This document shows, piece after piece, positions 16,043-25,239 of a DNA stretch of 64,000 bases. Source of the stretch: an uncultured Eubacteriales bacterium (GTDB lineage Bacteria > Bacillota > Clostridia > Oscillospirales > Acutalibacteraceae); NCBI GenBank assembly GCA_949293815.1, contig CASFEZ010000003.1, positions 54,689 through 118,688 on the forward strand, read 5' to 3'. A program made the position numbers and the translations under genes. The notes under the pieces are model-generated. The model was not told the origin of the DNA and made no database searches. It saw only the letters and a program-made list of their open reading frames with translations. Positions within the stretch are counted from its first letter, which is position 1. Each line of letters opens with the position of its first letter.

Positions 16043-16603
16043 ATGGCTTCTGATTTTGACCGTGCGGCATCTGACGCCGCTTCTGCTGACCGACTTCTTT
16101 GCCGGCAAATTCAGACGGGCGACAGTGAAGCGCTCGCCGTTCTTCTTCGCCGGTATTCCCGTCTTGTTGCCGCAAAGGCATCCAATGTGTATTGCCGCAG
16201 CATGGAACAGGATGATTTGTACCAGGAAGGCATGATTGCGCTGATTCGCGCGGCGGTAACCTTTGATGCCGGTCGGACAACTTCCTTTAAGACCTATGCC
16301 CTTGCCTGTGTGATGAACCGTTTCCGGGATTTGATTCGCCAAAGCGGCGGTCAGGTGCAGACGCTCAGCATTGAGGAAGCGCCGCTGCCGGAGACGGAAA
16401 GCCCGGAAAAACAGGTGATTGCCCGCGATGAACTGGAGCGGCTGCGTCAACTGATTAGCCGCGAGCTTTCCGACAAAGAGCGCGCGATTATCCTTGACCA
16501 TCTTGCCGGTCTTTCGTATGCCCAAATTGCACAAAAGCATGGCTGCGAAATCAAATCCGTAAACAATACCCTCTATCGTGTGCGCAAAAAATTAAAATCG
16601 TAG
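16043..16603 (+). CDS. RNA polymerase sigma-70 family factor (SigH/ECF-like)
   Basis: A 186-residue regulator with regions 2 and 4. The region 2 core reads MEQDDLYQEGMIALIRAA and then TFKTYA-like TSFKTYALACVMNR, which melts and recognises the -10. Region 4 reads LSDKERAIILDHLAGLSYAQIAQKHG plus a basic helix SVNNTLYRVRKKL, a helix-turn-helix for the -35. The layout is closest to the SigH/SigI-type short sigma factors. The promoter's -10 lies at 16007, so upstream codons in the frame cannot be used; the ATG at 16043 behind GAGGTG is chosen. No anti-sigma gene is adjacent. Confidence 0.85.
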   Translation: MASDFDRAASDAASADRLLCRQIQTGDSEALAVLLRRYSRLVAAKASNVYCRSMEQDDLYQEGMIALIRAAVTFDAGRTTSFKTYALACVMNRFRDLIRQSGGQVQTLSIEEAPLPETESPEKQVIARDELERLRQLISRELSDKERAIILDHLAGLSYAQIAQKHGCEIKSVNNTLYRVRKKLKS

Positions 16604-16722
16604 CAAAAACAGGATGAATAAGCCGTTGGCTTTTTCATAGATGTCTCAGCAATTGACAAGTAGTGGCAAACATTTGCTTGACCCGCGCCGAGGCGAAAAA
16701 TTTTTTAGCGAGGTAAAATCCA

Positions 16723-17004
16723 ATGTACGAAGACAAAACACTCATTTGCAAAGAATGTGGCAATGAATTTGTGTTTACTGCCGGTGAACAGGAGTTTTAT
16801 GCCGAAAAGGGCTTTGAAAACGAACCGCAGAGATGCAAAGCATGCCGCGATGCAAGAAAAGCGGCGGGCAGAGCGCCCCGTGAAATGTTTGAAACCACAT
16901 GCTCTCAATGCGGCGGCGTAGCAAGAGTTCCCGCGTCCCTGCGCAATAAGGAAAATATTCTTTGCAGTGAATGCTTTGCGAAGCAAAAAGAAGCAGAGGC
17001 ATAA
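16723..17004 (+). CDS. Small zinc-binding protein with two CxxC pairs
   Basis: A 93-residue protein with four CxxC pairs: CKEC and CKAC in the first half, CSQC and CSEC in the second, forming two zinc-binding knuckles. The N-terminal half matches the probable zinc-binding domain seen in many Clostridia (LICKECGNEFVFTAGEQEFYAEKGF), the C-terminal half is the CGGxARVPASLR type. It is probably a nucleic-acid or protein interaction module; no function is established. Only a modest AGGT ribosome site is visible. Confidence 0.8.
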   Translation: MYEDKTLICKECGNEFVFTAGEQEFYAEKGFENEPQRCKACRDARKAAGRAPREMFETTCSQCGGVARVPASLRNKENILCSECFAKQKEAEA

Positions 17005-17025
17005 TTCAAATATTCCAGTCCGTTA

Positions 17026-17062
17026 CCGGCACGGCTTTTGCGGCTGTGCCGGATTTCTTTTT
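17026..17062 (+). terminator. Intrinsic terminator
   Basis: CCGGCAC (17026-17032) pairs with GTGCCGG (17046-17052), followed by a T-rich run. Confidence 0.75.
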
Positions 17063-17356
17063 GCTGACCAGATACGGCAAAATAACGCTGTTTATAGCTA
17101 TATCTGGCAAAATATGATGATATCGTCAATAAAATTTCAAATAAAAAAGGTACTTTTTTTAAATGCAGTTCATACGCTTTTAATATCTATTGCGTATTAT
17201 ATGTACAAGCTCATTGAGACGGAGCCGCACCGTCCTTTGAGCATTACCCCTCCTCAAGCAACCCCTCATTTGGAAAATGACCGAGCGTTACGCTCGGTCA
17301 TTTTCATTTTCGCCTTATATATTCCTGTGATTCTGTTGTTAATTTTACCGCGTATA
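17063..17356. other. AT-rich gap with a strong bidirectional hairpin
   Basis: No gene is supported here. The gap ends in a perfect 14-bp stem with a 3-base loop (17274-17304, AAAATGACCGAGCG arm) flanked by T-runs on both strands, so it can terminate the minus-strand PHP gene. The remainder is AT-rich without convincing coding or regulatory signals. Confidence 0.6.
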
Positions 17357-18031
17357 TCATCCGGTTTGAATCAATGTATACGCGCCGCTGTTTAGCACCG
17401 CCAGCAAATCCTCGTTTGATTGAATTTTGCGGTCGGTTTCAATGCCGCCGGTGGCCAAATCCTTGAGGCGGTGGAAGTCACTGCCGCCGGAGCGTATGCG
17501 CATATGGTTCTGCTCGGCCCAGTCGGCAGCTTTCCGGTTGGCGTCTGTGCCGATATTTTTTCCGTTGAATACCTCGCAGCCGTCCAGATACGCAGGATTG
17601 GTGCGAATCATACCCTCGCGGAACGGGTGTGCCTGTAAAACAACCAGTCCGTTTTTCTGCGCCAGCCGATAAAACCGGCGGGGGTAATAGACCATCAGAT
17701 TACCGTTGTTTTTCAAAAAATTTTCTGTTACGCCGTAAACCAGATAGTCGTTGGCGGTGGCATAGTACCGTAATTCCATCCCTAAAAGTACGGTAAAATC
17801 CAGCCCTTCCGCTGCTTTCAGGGCCGCGTGGTAGCCGCTGGTATAAAAATCAATATAGCGCTGCGGGCAGAAAATCGAAGGCAGGGAAAAGGTCATGGGG
17901 GAGAAGTGGTCGGTGATAACAATGCCGTTGTAGCCCTTCTCGCGATAGAGCGATACAATCTGGGCGGCGGGCACCTTGCCGCAGCGGCTGACCTCTTTTG
18001 TGTGGCAGTGTATTTCGTAACGATAGGTCAT
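17357..18031 (-). CDS. PHP-domain phosphoesterase
   Basis: A 224-residue protein of the PHP family (histidinol-phosphatase-like metal-dependent phosphoesterases). Metal ligands are visible in order: EIHCHT at the N-terminus, ITDHFSP, GMELRYY, LQAHPFR and GGSDFHRL near the C-terminus. The full metal set suggests an active enzyme, probably on a small phosphorylated molecule. It has no partner gene nearby and is flanked by a strong terminator. Confidence 0.85.
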   Translation of the reverse strand: MTYRYEIHCHTKEVSRCGKVPAAQIVSLYREKGYNGIVITDHFSPMTFSLPSIFCPQRYIDFYTSGYHAALKAAEGLDFTVLLGMELRYYATANDYLVYGVTENFLKNNGNLMVYYPRRFYRLAQKNGLVVLQAHPFREGMIRTNPAYLDGCEVFNGKNIGTDANRKAADWAEQNHMRIRSGGSDFHRLKDLATGGIETDRKIQSNEDLLAVLNSGAYTLIQTG

Positions 18032-18200
18032 TTATGTTTTCCCCCAACAGCTGTTTTTTACTATTTTACGGGGATTGCTGTCTAAAGTCAAGGGACAGGC
18101 AAAAACTTGGACATTCCAAGTGATTTGTTCAGTTTTCGTCCCGCAGACGGATTTTTATAAAGTGGTTTGTAAAAAAAGTATGAATTCTATTGCGGCAGTG

Positions 18201-18258
18201 TTGACTTCTGACAGAAAAGGGATAAAATACTAACAGTGTTAGTGATTAACACTGTTAG
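18201..18258 (+). promoter_or_regulatory. MarR promoter and palindromic operator
   Basis: TTGACT (18201-18206), 16-base spacer, TAAAAT (18223-18228), then a perfect 12-bp inverted repeat: CTAACAGTGTTA (18230-18241), GTGAT, TAACACTGTTAG (18247-18258). Each arm is itself almost palindromic. Its position over the transcription start fits autorepression by the MarR protein encoded directly downstream. Confidence 0.75.
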
Positions 18259-18313
18259 CTATTTTTTTGTGGGCTGTTTTTCACGGCTCGATTCTATCAA
18301 AAGGGTGACAAGT

Positions 18314-18751
18314 ATGGAGCATAATAAACTTGCTTCCGCCTTTTTAAGCAGTATGGATGCCCTGTTCAATTCGGATGTGGTCTCCAACCTGCACTCCCTT
18401 TCTCAGGGGGAATCCTTTATTCTGAATTATTTGCAGCAGCACCCGGAAAGCGCAACCCCCGGCAGCATCAGCGGCGCCATGAAAACCAGCACGGCCAGAA
18501 CGGCGGCTGCTTTAAAAACGCTGGAGGCGAAAGGTTGTATTCTGCGTACCATTGATAAAAACGACCGTCGCCGGGTGTTGGTGGAGCTGACAGCTTTTGG
18601 TGCAAAAAAAGTGGAGGAGCTGCGCAAGTCCCTGTATGACGGCGCGGTTTATGCCATTAACGCATTGGGCGATGATGCGGAGGAATTTATTCGTATGATT
18701 GAAAAATTGGCGGATTCCACCGCAGCGCCGGGCGAAGAAAAACAGGAATGA
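18314..18751 (+). CDS. MarR-family transcriptional regulator
   Basis: A 145-residue winged-helix repressor: SQGESFILNYLQQHP, a recognition helix region GSISGAMKTSTARTAAALKTLEAKGCILR and the wing DKNDRRRVLVELTAFG are the family core. The ATG lies 6 bases after AAAGGGTG. A 24-base perfect operator covers its own promoter. The next gene, a fucosidase, starts 40 bases further on, so the fucosidase or an export gene nearby may be a target; the inducing ligand is unknown. Confidence 0.9.
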   Translation: MEHNKLASAFLSSMDALFNSDVVSNLHSLSQGESFILNYLQQHPESATPGSISGAMKTSTARTAAALKTLEAKGCILRTIDKNDRRRVLVELTAFGAKKVEELRKSLYDGAVYAINALGDDAEEFIRMIEKLADSTAAPGEEKQE

Positions 18752-18781
18752 TATAATAAAAAACGCCGTCTGCGGACGGCG
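18749..18781 (+). promoter_or_regulatory. Extended -10 and 5' hairpin before the fucosidase gene
   Basis: TGATATAAT (18749-18757) overlaps the MarR stop codon. It is followed by CGCCGTC-TGCG-GACGGCG (18764-18781), which ends next to the GGGGAGA ribosome site. A transcript from this box would begin with a stable hairpin. No -35 is visible. Confidence 0.45.
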
Positions 18782-18791
18782 GGGAGAATGT

Positions 18792-20177
18792 ATGAGCGAA
18801 AAAGGTTACACAAAGGCCCTCGGCGTCCTGCCGGCGGCTCGGCAGCTAAACTGGCAAAAATATGGGTATTACTGCATGCTCTCTTTTGGCATGAATACCT
18901 TGAAAGGCGTTGAGTGGGGCGATGGGTTCGCCTCACCGGAGAGCTTCTGGCCCGAGCATATTGATACCGATGAATGGGCGCAATTTGTAAAAGATGCGGG
19001 CATGTCCGCCATTGTTTTTACCGCAAAGCATTTTGACGGTTTTTGCCTGTGGCAGACCGAACAGACGGACTATTCTGTAAAAAGCAGCTCCAATTGGCGG
19101 GGCGGCAAAGGCGATATTGTTGCGGATATGGCTGCGTCCTGCCGCAAATACGGGCTGGGCTTCGGGCTGTATGTGTCCCCCTGGGATAAGCACGAGGCGA
19201 CCTACGGCAGCGGCAAGGCTTATGATGATTTTTTCTGCGGATTGCTGACAGAGCTTTTAAGCAATTACGGGGAAATTTTTGAGCTGTGGCTGGACTGCCG
19301 AGCGGGTACGGGCGTAAACGGAACCATGCAAAATTTTGATTTGCCGCGGTATATAAAGACGGTTCGCGCATTGCAGCCGAACTGCTGTATCGCCGGTCTG
19401 GGACCGGATATCCGCTGGAACGGCGATGGTAAATATTTTGCCCGCAAAAACGAATGGAGCGTTATTCCCGCCCGCTTTTATACCGGCGAGGGGAAAAAAA
19501 TGAATTTTGCCGACCCGGATCTCGGCAGCCGCAGAACCATTCGCGCCGATGAAGACTTTATCTGGTATCCGCTGGAAGCTGCCGTGCCGCTGCGGGATCA
19601 CTGGTTTTATCTGAAAGACGATAATTACAGCGCCAAAACCAAGGATAAGCTTTGGCGGCTGTATCTGGATTCCGTGGGTAATAACGCCGCTCTGATGCTG
19701 GGCATCTGTCCGGATAAGCAAGGGAAGTTCCACGAAACCGACCGTTCGATTCTCATGAGCTTTGCCCGGGATTTGAAGCTGCATTTTGACTATAACTTAA
19801 TTACGGAAAAAGGCGAGCTGTCCGCCAGCAGCGTTTTAAGCGAAGTGTACCGTGTAGAGAACCTCAAAGACAAACAGAACGACCGTTTTTGGCGGCCTGC
19901 CGATAACGATAAACAGCCGCAGATTCATATCCAGCTCCAGGAAGCAGATTTGTTTGATAAGCTGACCATTCGTGAGCATATCGCTTCCGGTCAGCGCATA
20001 GAGGGATTTGAAATTCAGACACCCGACAAGCGGGGAAGATGGCGCACGATTTACACGGGAAATACCATCGGCTATCAAACCATTTGTGAACTGGGCACGC
20101 TGAAAGCGCAGGAGCTGCGTATTCTGTTTACCGATTTCCGCGATACGCCGGAAATCTCATTCCTCTCCCTGAACTGA
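18792..20177 (+). CDS. GH29 alpha-L-fucosidase
   Basis: A 461-residue glycoside hydrolase without a signal peptide, so probably cytoplasmic. The GH29 barrel shows MSAIVFTAKHFDGFCLW (substrate-binding HFDGF) and FELWLDCRAG, whose Asp (about residue 168) is the expected nucleophile. The C-terminal ~140 residues resemble an F5/8 type C-like carbohydrate-binding fold. It would release fucose from oligosaccharides such as host glycans after import. The ATG at 18792 follows GGGGAGA. The end overlaps the convergent lipoprotein gene by 21 bases. Confidence 0.87.
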   Translation: MSEKGYTKALGVLPAARQLNWQKYGYYCMLSFGMNTLKGVEWGDGFASPESFWPEHIDTDEWAQFVKDAGMSAIVFTAKHFDGFCLWQTEQTDYSVKSSSNWRGGKGDIVADMAASCRKYGLGFGLYVSPWDKHEATYGSGKAYDDFFCGLLTELLSNYGEIFELWLDCRAGTGVNGTMQNFDLPRYIKTVRALQPNCCIAGLGPDIRWNGDGKYFARKNEWSVIPARFYTGEGKKMNFADPDLGSRRTIRADEDFIWYPLEAAVPLRDHWFYLKDDNYSAKTKDKLWRLYLDSVGNNAALMLGICPDKQGKFHETDRSILMSFARDLKLHFDYNLITEKGELSASSVLSEVYRVENLKDKQNDRFWRPADNDKQPQIHIQLQEADLFDKLTIREHIASGQRIEGFEIQTPDKRGRWRTIYTGNTIGYQTICELGTLKAQELRILFTDFRDTPEISFLSLN

Positions 20178-20675
20178 CGGGTAGCTGACGGAAAAATCAT
20201 AAACCGCCAAAAGGGGCGTGGATGTCCGCTGTAATATATGCCCGTCAATCTGCGCCTCCTTGCGTTCAAAGGAATAGAAAGAATCATCGTTTTCTCCCCG
20301 CAGCAGTGCAATGGCGTTGGCGCTCTCTTCCGCCGTGATACCGGCAAAGGCAGCCAGTGTCTGGGAAGCCAAAACAGCAGCGCTGTTGGCGCTGATTCCC
20401 TCTTCTTTTGCAAAAAACAGCCGCACGATTTGCGGTACATCCCAGTCGTCAACGGATACGCTCATCATAAACTGCGCGTCCGGCTGTGTTTCGCAGCGGT
20501 AAAAAATATAATAAACCCCGTCTTTTATCAGCATATCCTCCTGCCGCTGCGGCATACTTTCGCTTTGCTCAAAGGCATTCAGGAATGCAAAAACATCCAT
20601 TGTCCGATATTCCGTACAGGAAGAGAAACTCAAAATCCCGCATAAAAGCAAACAAATACAAAGCATTTTCTTCAT
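20157..20675 (-). CDS. Small lipoprotein of unknown function
   Basis: A 172-residue protein with a lipoprotein signal (LLLCGILSFSSC). The mature part is acidic and probably alpha/beta, with a DGVYYIFYRCE strand region and a helix rich in alanine (SAAVLASQTLAAFAGITAEES). No family is recognised. The convergent fucosidase gene overlaps its last 21 bases, so the two transcripts would be antisense at their ends. Confidence 0.6.
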   Translation of the reverse strand: MKKMLCICLLLCGILSFSSCTEYRTMDVFAFLNAFEQSESMPQRQEDMLIKDGVYYIFYRCETQPDAQFMMSVSVDDWDVPQIVRLFFAKEEGISANSAAVLASQTLAAFAGITAEESANAIALLRGENDDSFYSFERKEAQIDGHILQRTSTPLLAVYDFSVSYPSVQGEE

Positions 20676-20766
20676 AATGTCCTGCCAATCCCCGTTCTGA
20701 TATTTTGTGAACGGATGTAATCCATATGTTTTTAATAAAAATTATGTAAAGCGGAGTGTTTTTAGT

Positions 20767-22362
20767 ATGGCAAGTGTGAAAAATTTAAGCCGCACGGCAA
20801 AAATCATCATTGCGGTTGTCGTGTGTGTGGTCATCGTCGGCGCCGGCGTTGGGGGCGCGTTCTATAATCAGTGGAAAGATTTGCCCGAGGTGGTTGTCGC
20901 CTCGGCGGAGCTGGGCAGCGTTTCTCAGCACTATTCTACCACGGCGCAGGTACAGTCCCGTGAAAAGACCATATATGAAGCGCTGGACGGCGTTGTGGTC
21001 AACAGCGTAGAAGTACAGGTCGGCGATGTGGTCAACGAGGGGACGGTTCTTGCAACCTTTGATACCTCTGCACTGGGAGATACGCTGGAAAGCAAGCGCA
21101 AATCCTATCAGCGCGCCAAAACCGCTTATGATGATGCGGTCGATGCGGCAGCGGAGGCGGAAGAGAATTTACCCAAGATTGAACAGCAGATTGCCGAACT
21201 GGAGCAGAAAATTGAGGCGGACAGAACCTCTACCACTACAACCACCGCACCGGCAGCAACCGCTCCGGCAACGACTGTCGCATCATCCAATACTTCTTCC
21301 GGCGGGGTGCTGGATTCCATTATCAACAGCATCATCGGCGGCAGCGGCACCTCGAGCCAGTTGCAGCAGCTGATTGACGCGCTGAATGGCCTGCAAAACG
21401 GCGATTTATCTTCAATTATGAGTTCCGACCAGCTCTCCTCTCTGCTCAATTCCAGCATGGGCGGCATCAGCGACCAGTCGCAGCTGGTGCAGCTGCAAGC
21501 GCAAAAGGCGGTATATGAAGTCATTACCACCGAAACCTATTTGAACACCATGAAAGATGCCGCCAACCGCGCCCAGGATGAATACGAGGGCTATCAGGCC
21601 GCCATGAGTATGCTGCGGGACGGCTGGACGGCGGATTGCTACGGCATTGTTTCGGAAGTCAATTTAACAGCCGGTCAGACCTATACCAACGAAACCGAAA
21701 AAAGCGGTGGATTGGATTTTTCCGCGCTGGCAGGGCTTTTGGACGGCTCGGGTGACTACTCTTCTCTAATCAATGCCATTGCCGGTTTTTCCTCCTCTGC
21801 CAACGATAACGGCGCACTGGTGATTGAACACTACAATAACCTGTATCTGAGCCTGAATTTGGGCAAATATGATTTGCAGAATGTCAAAAAAGGGCAGAGC
21901 GCAACCATTGAATACCTTGACCATACTTACAGCGGTACGGTTACCTATATCAGCGCCGTTGCAACGGAAAGCGAAGGTCTTGACCTGGGATCCATGGTCG
22001 GATCCCTGACCGGCGGCAGCGGCAGCACCACCGGCGCGGAAGCCATTGTCAGCATTGATAATCCGGACAGCGGTATTGTCATTGGCTTTGACGCCGATGT
22101 GACCATTGAAACCGGAACAGCGGACAATGTAATTACCGTTCCCGTTGAATGTCTGCGCGCGTCCAATAACGAGCGATATGTCTATGTCTATAATCCGGAA
22201 ACCAGGCGCGTGGAATATCGCGTGGTGACCATCGGACTTTCCGGTGATGATACCTATCAGATTACCTCCGGTCTTACACAGGGCGAGCAGGTTGTCAAAG
22301 TGATTAAGGGTACCGGCGTTTCACTGGAGGATGATATGCGCGTAAAAGTCGTTGATAAATAA
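20767..22362 (+). CDS. HlyD/MacA-like membrane fusion protein
   Basis: A 531-residue single-span protein: an N-terminal helix (IIIAVVVCVVIVGAGVGGAF), a lipoyl-like segment (GVVVNSVEVQVGDVVNEGTVLATFDTS), a coiled coil, then beta-barrel parts ending in VITVPVECLRASNNERYVYV and the typical GLTQGEQVVK. It would be the extracellular periplasmic-adaptor-type subunit of an ABC exporter. Unusual low-complexity inserts rich in Thr/Ala/Pro, Ser and Gly interrupt the coiled coil and barrel. It is followed after 26 bases by an FtsX-like permease gene. Confidence 0.85.
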   Translation: MASVKNLSRTAKIIIAVVVCVVIVGAGVGGAFYNQWKDLPEVVVASAELGSVSQHYSTTAQVQSREKTIYEALDGVVVNSVEVQVGDVVNEGTVLATFDTSALGDTLESKRKSYQRAKTAYDDAVDAAAEAEENLPKIEQQIAELEQKIEADRTSTTTTTAPAATAPATTVASSNTSSGGVLDSIINSIIGGSGTSSQLQQLIDALNGLQNGDLSSIMSSDQLSSLLNSSMGGISDQSQLVQLQAQKAVYEVITTETYLNTMKDAANRAQDEYEGYQAAMSMLRDGWTADCYGIVSEVNLTAGQTYTNETEKSGGLDFSALAGLLDGSGDYSSLINAIAGFSSSANDNGALVIEHYNNLYLSLNLGKYDLQNVKKGQSATIEYLDHTYSGTVTYISAVATESEGLDLGSMVGSLTGGSGSTTGAEAIVSIDNPDSGIVIGFDADVTIETGTADNVITVPVECLRASNNERYVYVYNPETRRVEYRVVTIGLSGDDTYQITSGLTQGEQVVKVIKGTGVSLEDDMRVKVVDK

Positions 22363-22388
22363 TTCCGGCAGGGTAGGAGGTCTTTCCT

Positions 22389-23639
22389 TTGGACTTTAAA
22401 GAAAATTTTCATATGGCCCTGTACAGCATCAAAACCAATAAGGTGCGTTCCTTTTTGACCATGCTCGGTATTATTATCGGCGTGGCGGCGGTCATTGCCA
22501 TTATGACCCTCGGCACCGGTGCGCGTGATTATATTGTCGGTATGATTGAGGACATGGGCGGTTCCAACGCCATCAATATTACGGTCAATATGTCCACCGC
22601 TTCGGACAGCGACTACATCACCGCTGATGATTTGGACGCGCTGCGGGAAATTGAGCATGTGGAAAATGTTGCGCCGGTTGTTATGGGGCTGGGCAACTTT
22701 ACCCTGGATGACGGCACAAGCGGTCTGTTTATGCCCATTGGCAGCACCACAGATGTGTTTGAGATTTTGAACCTCAGCTGCCAATACGGGCGAATGTTTA
22801 CCGAAGAGGAGTCATTGAGCGCCAAGGATGTGTGCATCATCGATGCCAGCAGCGCACTGATGCTGTTCGGTTCATCAGATGTGGTCGGTGAGACTATCTC
22901 CTATTCCGCCAATGATATTACCGTTTCTTTGAAAATCATCGGCGTGATGGACATCGCCAGCATTTTCGGCGGCGATAGCGGCGAAATGGTGGAAATGATG
23001 CAGTCCATGGGCGGTGGTATGCAAATAGCAAGCTGCATGGGGCTGGTGCCGGCTTCTACAGCGCTGGAGCTGAACGGCTCGGCGGAACGGTACGACACCA
23101 TTTACATCATGGCGGACGATCCTTCGGAGCTGGACGGCGTCGGCGCTGCTGCCCAGGCAAAATTACAGGCGCGGCATAATAACTATGACCGAGAGGTGTA
23201 TACGGTTACCAATCTGGCGAGTTTTGTAGACTTGCTGGACACGGTGATCACCGTCTTTACCCTGTTCATTGCGGCGGTCAGCTGTATTTCGCTGATTGTC
23301 GGCGGCATTGGCGTGATGAACATTATGTTTGTATCTGTTACCGAGCGAACGCGCGAAATTGGTATCCGCAAGGCGCTTGGTGCAAAGACGCGCAGTATTA
23401 TGCTGCAATTTTTGACCGAATCGGTTATGATTTGTCTTATCGGCGGTCTTATCGGTATGATCCTGGGCTTTATCCTTTCCGCTATTGCTTCCGCAATTAT
23501 AAATATTGAAATTCATGTGCAGCTTTATTCTATTTTGATTTCCGTCGGCTTCTCCAGCGCGATTGGTATTTTCTTTGGTATGTACCCCGCCAAACGGGCA
23601 GCCGAAATGCACCCCATCGATGCGCTGCGCAAAGAATAA
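22389..23639 (+). CDS. MacB/FtsX-like ABC permease
   Basis: A 416-residue protein with the MacB layout: one N-terminal helix (SFLTMLGIIIGVAAVIAIM), a large extracellular domain, and three C-terminal helices in the FtsX region (FIAAVSCISLIVGGIGVMNIMFVSVTERTREIGIRKALGAKTR). It begins with TTG, 7 bases after AGGAGG. It would form an exporter with the preceding fusion protein. The ATPase that normally lies in the same operon is missing; a terminator follows at once. Confidence 0.88.
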   Translation: MDFKENFHMALYSIKTNKVRSFLTMLGIIIGVAAVIAIMTLGTGARDYIVGMIEDMGGSNAINITVNMSTASDSDYITADDLDALREIEHVENVAPVVMGLGNFTLDDGTSGLFMPIGSTTDVFEILNLSCQYGRMFTEEESLSAKDVCIIDASSALMLFGSSDVVGETISYSANDITVSLKIIGVMDIASIFGGDSGEMVEMMQSMGGGMQIASCMGLVPASTALELNGSAERYDTIYIMADDPSELDGVGAAAQAKLQARHNNYDREVYTVTNLASFVDLLDTVITVFTLFIAAVSCISLIVGGIGVMNIMFVSVTERTREIGIRKALGAKTRSIMLQFLTESVMICLIGGLIGMILGFILSAIASAIINIEIHVQLYSILISVGFSSAIGIFFGMYPAKRAAEMHPIDALRKE

Positions 23640-23652
23640 GCGTGTGATAACG

Positions 23653-23681
23653 GGACCTCCCCGGCCGGAGGTCCTTTTTTT
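23653..23681 (+). terminator. Strong intrinsic terminator
   Basis: Perfect 8-bp stem GGACCTCC/GGAGGTCC with a 6-base loop and seven T. Confidence 0.9.
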
Positions 23682-23724
23682 GCGGTTTTTCTACGCCGAA
23701 TCGCGGGGGAGATGGCGATAATTC

Positions 23725-23753
23725 TTGACTTTTATTCGGTGAAATAGTAATAT
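23725..23753 (+). promoter_or_regulatory. Sigma-A promoter of the glycyl-tRNA synthetase gene
   Basis: TTGACT (23725-23730), 17-base spacer, TAATAT (23748-23753). The leader is only about 30 nt, too short for a T-box. Confidence 0.6.
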
Positions 23754-23789
23754 ATAGATATCTATGAAAACAAGGAGCGAAGGCATCGT

Positions 23790-25169
23790 ATGCAGAACAG
23801 CGAAAAAACCATGGAAAAAATCGTTACCCTTTGCAAAGGCAGAGGTTTTGTATATGCGGGCAGCGAGATTTATGGCGGGCTTTCCAATACCTGGGATTAC
23901 GGTCCGCTGGGCGTGGAATTTAAGAACAATGTGAAAAAGGCATGGTGGGAAAAATTTGTCCGGGAGTCCCGCCATAATGTCGGTCTGGACTGCGCCATTT
24001 TGATGAATCCGCAGGTCTGGGTCGCGTCCGGTCATGTGGGCGGCTTTTCCGACCCGCTGATGGACTGCAAGGCCTGCAAGACCCGCCACCGCGCCGACCA
24101 GCTGATTGAAAGCACCGGCGTCAATCCTGCGGGCTGGAGCTTTGATGAGATGTCCGCTTATATCAAAGAGCATAACATCACCTGCCCCAACTGCGGCAAA
24201 TGCGATTTTACGGATATTCGAAAATTCAACCTGATGTTCAAAACCTTCCAGGGGGTAACCGAGGACGCCAAGAATGAAATTTATCTGCGCCCGGAAACCG
24301 CCCAGGGTATTTTTGTCAATTTCCAGAATGTGCAGCGCACCACCCGCAAAAAAGTCCCCTTCGGCATTGCCCAGATTGGCAAATCCTTCCGCAACGAGAT
24401 TACCCCCGGCAACTTTACCTTCCGCACCCGGGAGTTCGAGCAGATGGAGCTGGAATTTTTCTGCAAGCCCGGCACGGAGCTGGAGTGGTTCGCCTACTGG
24501 AAAGACTATTGCAAAAACTGGCTGCTCTCCTTGGGAATGCAGCCGGAAAACATGAAGCTGCGCGACCACGAGAAAGAGGAGCTTTCCCACTATTCCAACG
24601 CCACCACCGATATTGAATATCTTTTCCCCTTTGGCTGGGGCGAGCTGTGGGGCATTGCTTCCCGTACCGATTTTGATTTGACCCGCCATCAGGAAACCTC
24701 GGGCAAGAGCATGGAATATTTTGACCAGGAAACCAATGAACGCTATCTGCCCTATGTCATAGAGCCGTCCCTTGGCGCCGACCGGGTAGCGCTGGCGTTT
24801 TTATGCGAGGCGTATGATGAAGAGGTTGTGGACGAAGCCAAGGGCGATGTGCGCACGGTGCTGCATCTGCATCCCGCTCTTGCGCCTGTGAAATGCGCTG
24901 TTCTGCCCCTGTCCAAAAAACTTTCGGAGCCTGCTCAGGCACTGTATGAAACCCTGGCAAAGCATTTTAATGTGGAATATGACGATGCCGGTTCCATCGG
25001 CAAACGCTATCGCCGCCAGGACGAGATTGGCACGCCGTTTTGCGCGACCTATGATTTCGACAGCGCCGAAGACGGCTGTGTCACCGTCCGCGACCGGGAT
25101 ACCATGGAGCAGGTGCGCCTGCCCATGGAACAGTTGGTTTCCTACATCGAAGCAAAACTGGTATTTTAA
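23790..25169 (+). CDS. glyQS: Glycyl-tRNA synthetase, alpha2 class II type
   Basis: A 459-residue cytoplasmic enzyme that charges tRNA-Gly. Class II motifs and GlyRS landmarks are intact: [13 protein letters not shown], a [10 protein letters not shown] zinc-like pair, [16 protein letters not shown] (glycine/ATP site), [19 protein letters not shown] (motif 2), IASRTDFDL and [17 protein letters not shown] (motif 3), then an anticodon-binding domain. The length is right for the single-polypeptide family. It is the only clear core-housekeeping gene in the window. An AAGGAG site precedes the ATG. Confidence 0.97.
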   Translation: MQNSEKTMEKIVTLCKGRGFVYAGSEIYGGLSNTWDYGPLGVEFKNNVKKAWWEKFVRESRHNVGLDCAILMNPQVWVASGHVGGFSDPLMDCKACKTRHRADQLIESTGVNPAGWSFDEMSAYIKEHNITCPNCGKCDFTDIRKFNLMFKTFQGVTEDAKNEIYLRPETAQGIFVNFQNVQRTTRKKVPFGIAQIGKSFRNEITPGNFTFRTREFEQMELEFFCKPGTELEWFAYWKDYCKNWLLSLGMQPENMKLRDHEKEELSHYSNATTDIEYLFPFGWGELWGIASRTDFDLTRHQETSGKSMEYFDQETNERYLPYVIEPSLGADRVALAFLCEAYDEEVVDEAKGDVRTVLHLHPALAPVKCAVLPLSKKLSEPAQALYETLAKHFNVEYDDAGSIGKRYRRQDEIGTPFCATYDFDSAEDGCVTVRDRDTMEQVRLPMEQLVSYIEAKLVF

Positions 25170-25177
25170 GTTGCGAA

Positions 25178-25224
25178 AGAGCAATGCTGTTCTTTGATCG
25201 GCATTGCTCTCTTTTTCCTTTTCT
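25178..25224 (+). terminator. Intrinsic terminator
   Basis: Perfect 10-bp stem AGAGCAATGC/GCATTGCTCT followed by a T-rich run. Confidence 0.85.
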
Positions 25225-25239
25225 TTTGGGAGGTCTTTT

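Noticed and set aside
17205-17255. 15-codon minus-strand ORF with a GAGGAGG site
   Set aside because: Too short, only 4 bases between site and ATG, and no promoter or conservation can be shown.
18230-18258. MarR operator and the TTAG-N6-CTAA boxes at 4.6 kb as one regulon
   Set aside because: The MarR site reads CTAA...TTAG, the boxes read TTAG...CTAA with a different gap; the half-sites point in opposite directions.
23682-23789. T-box leader for glycyl-tRNA synthetase
   Set aside because: The promoter lies only about 35 bases before the ATG and no T-box or specifier structure is visible.
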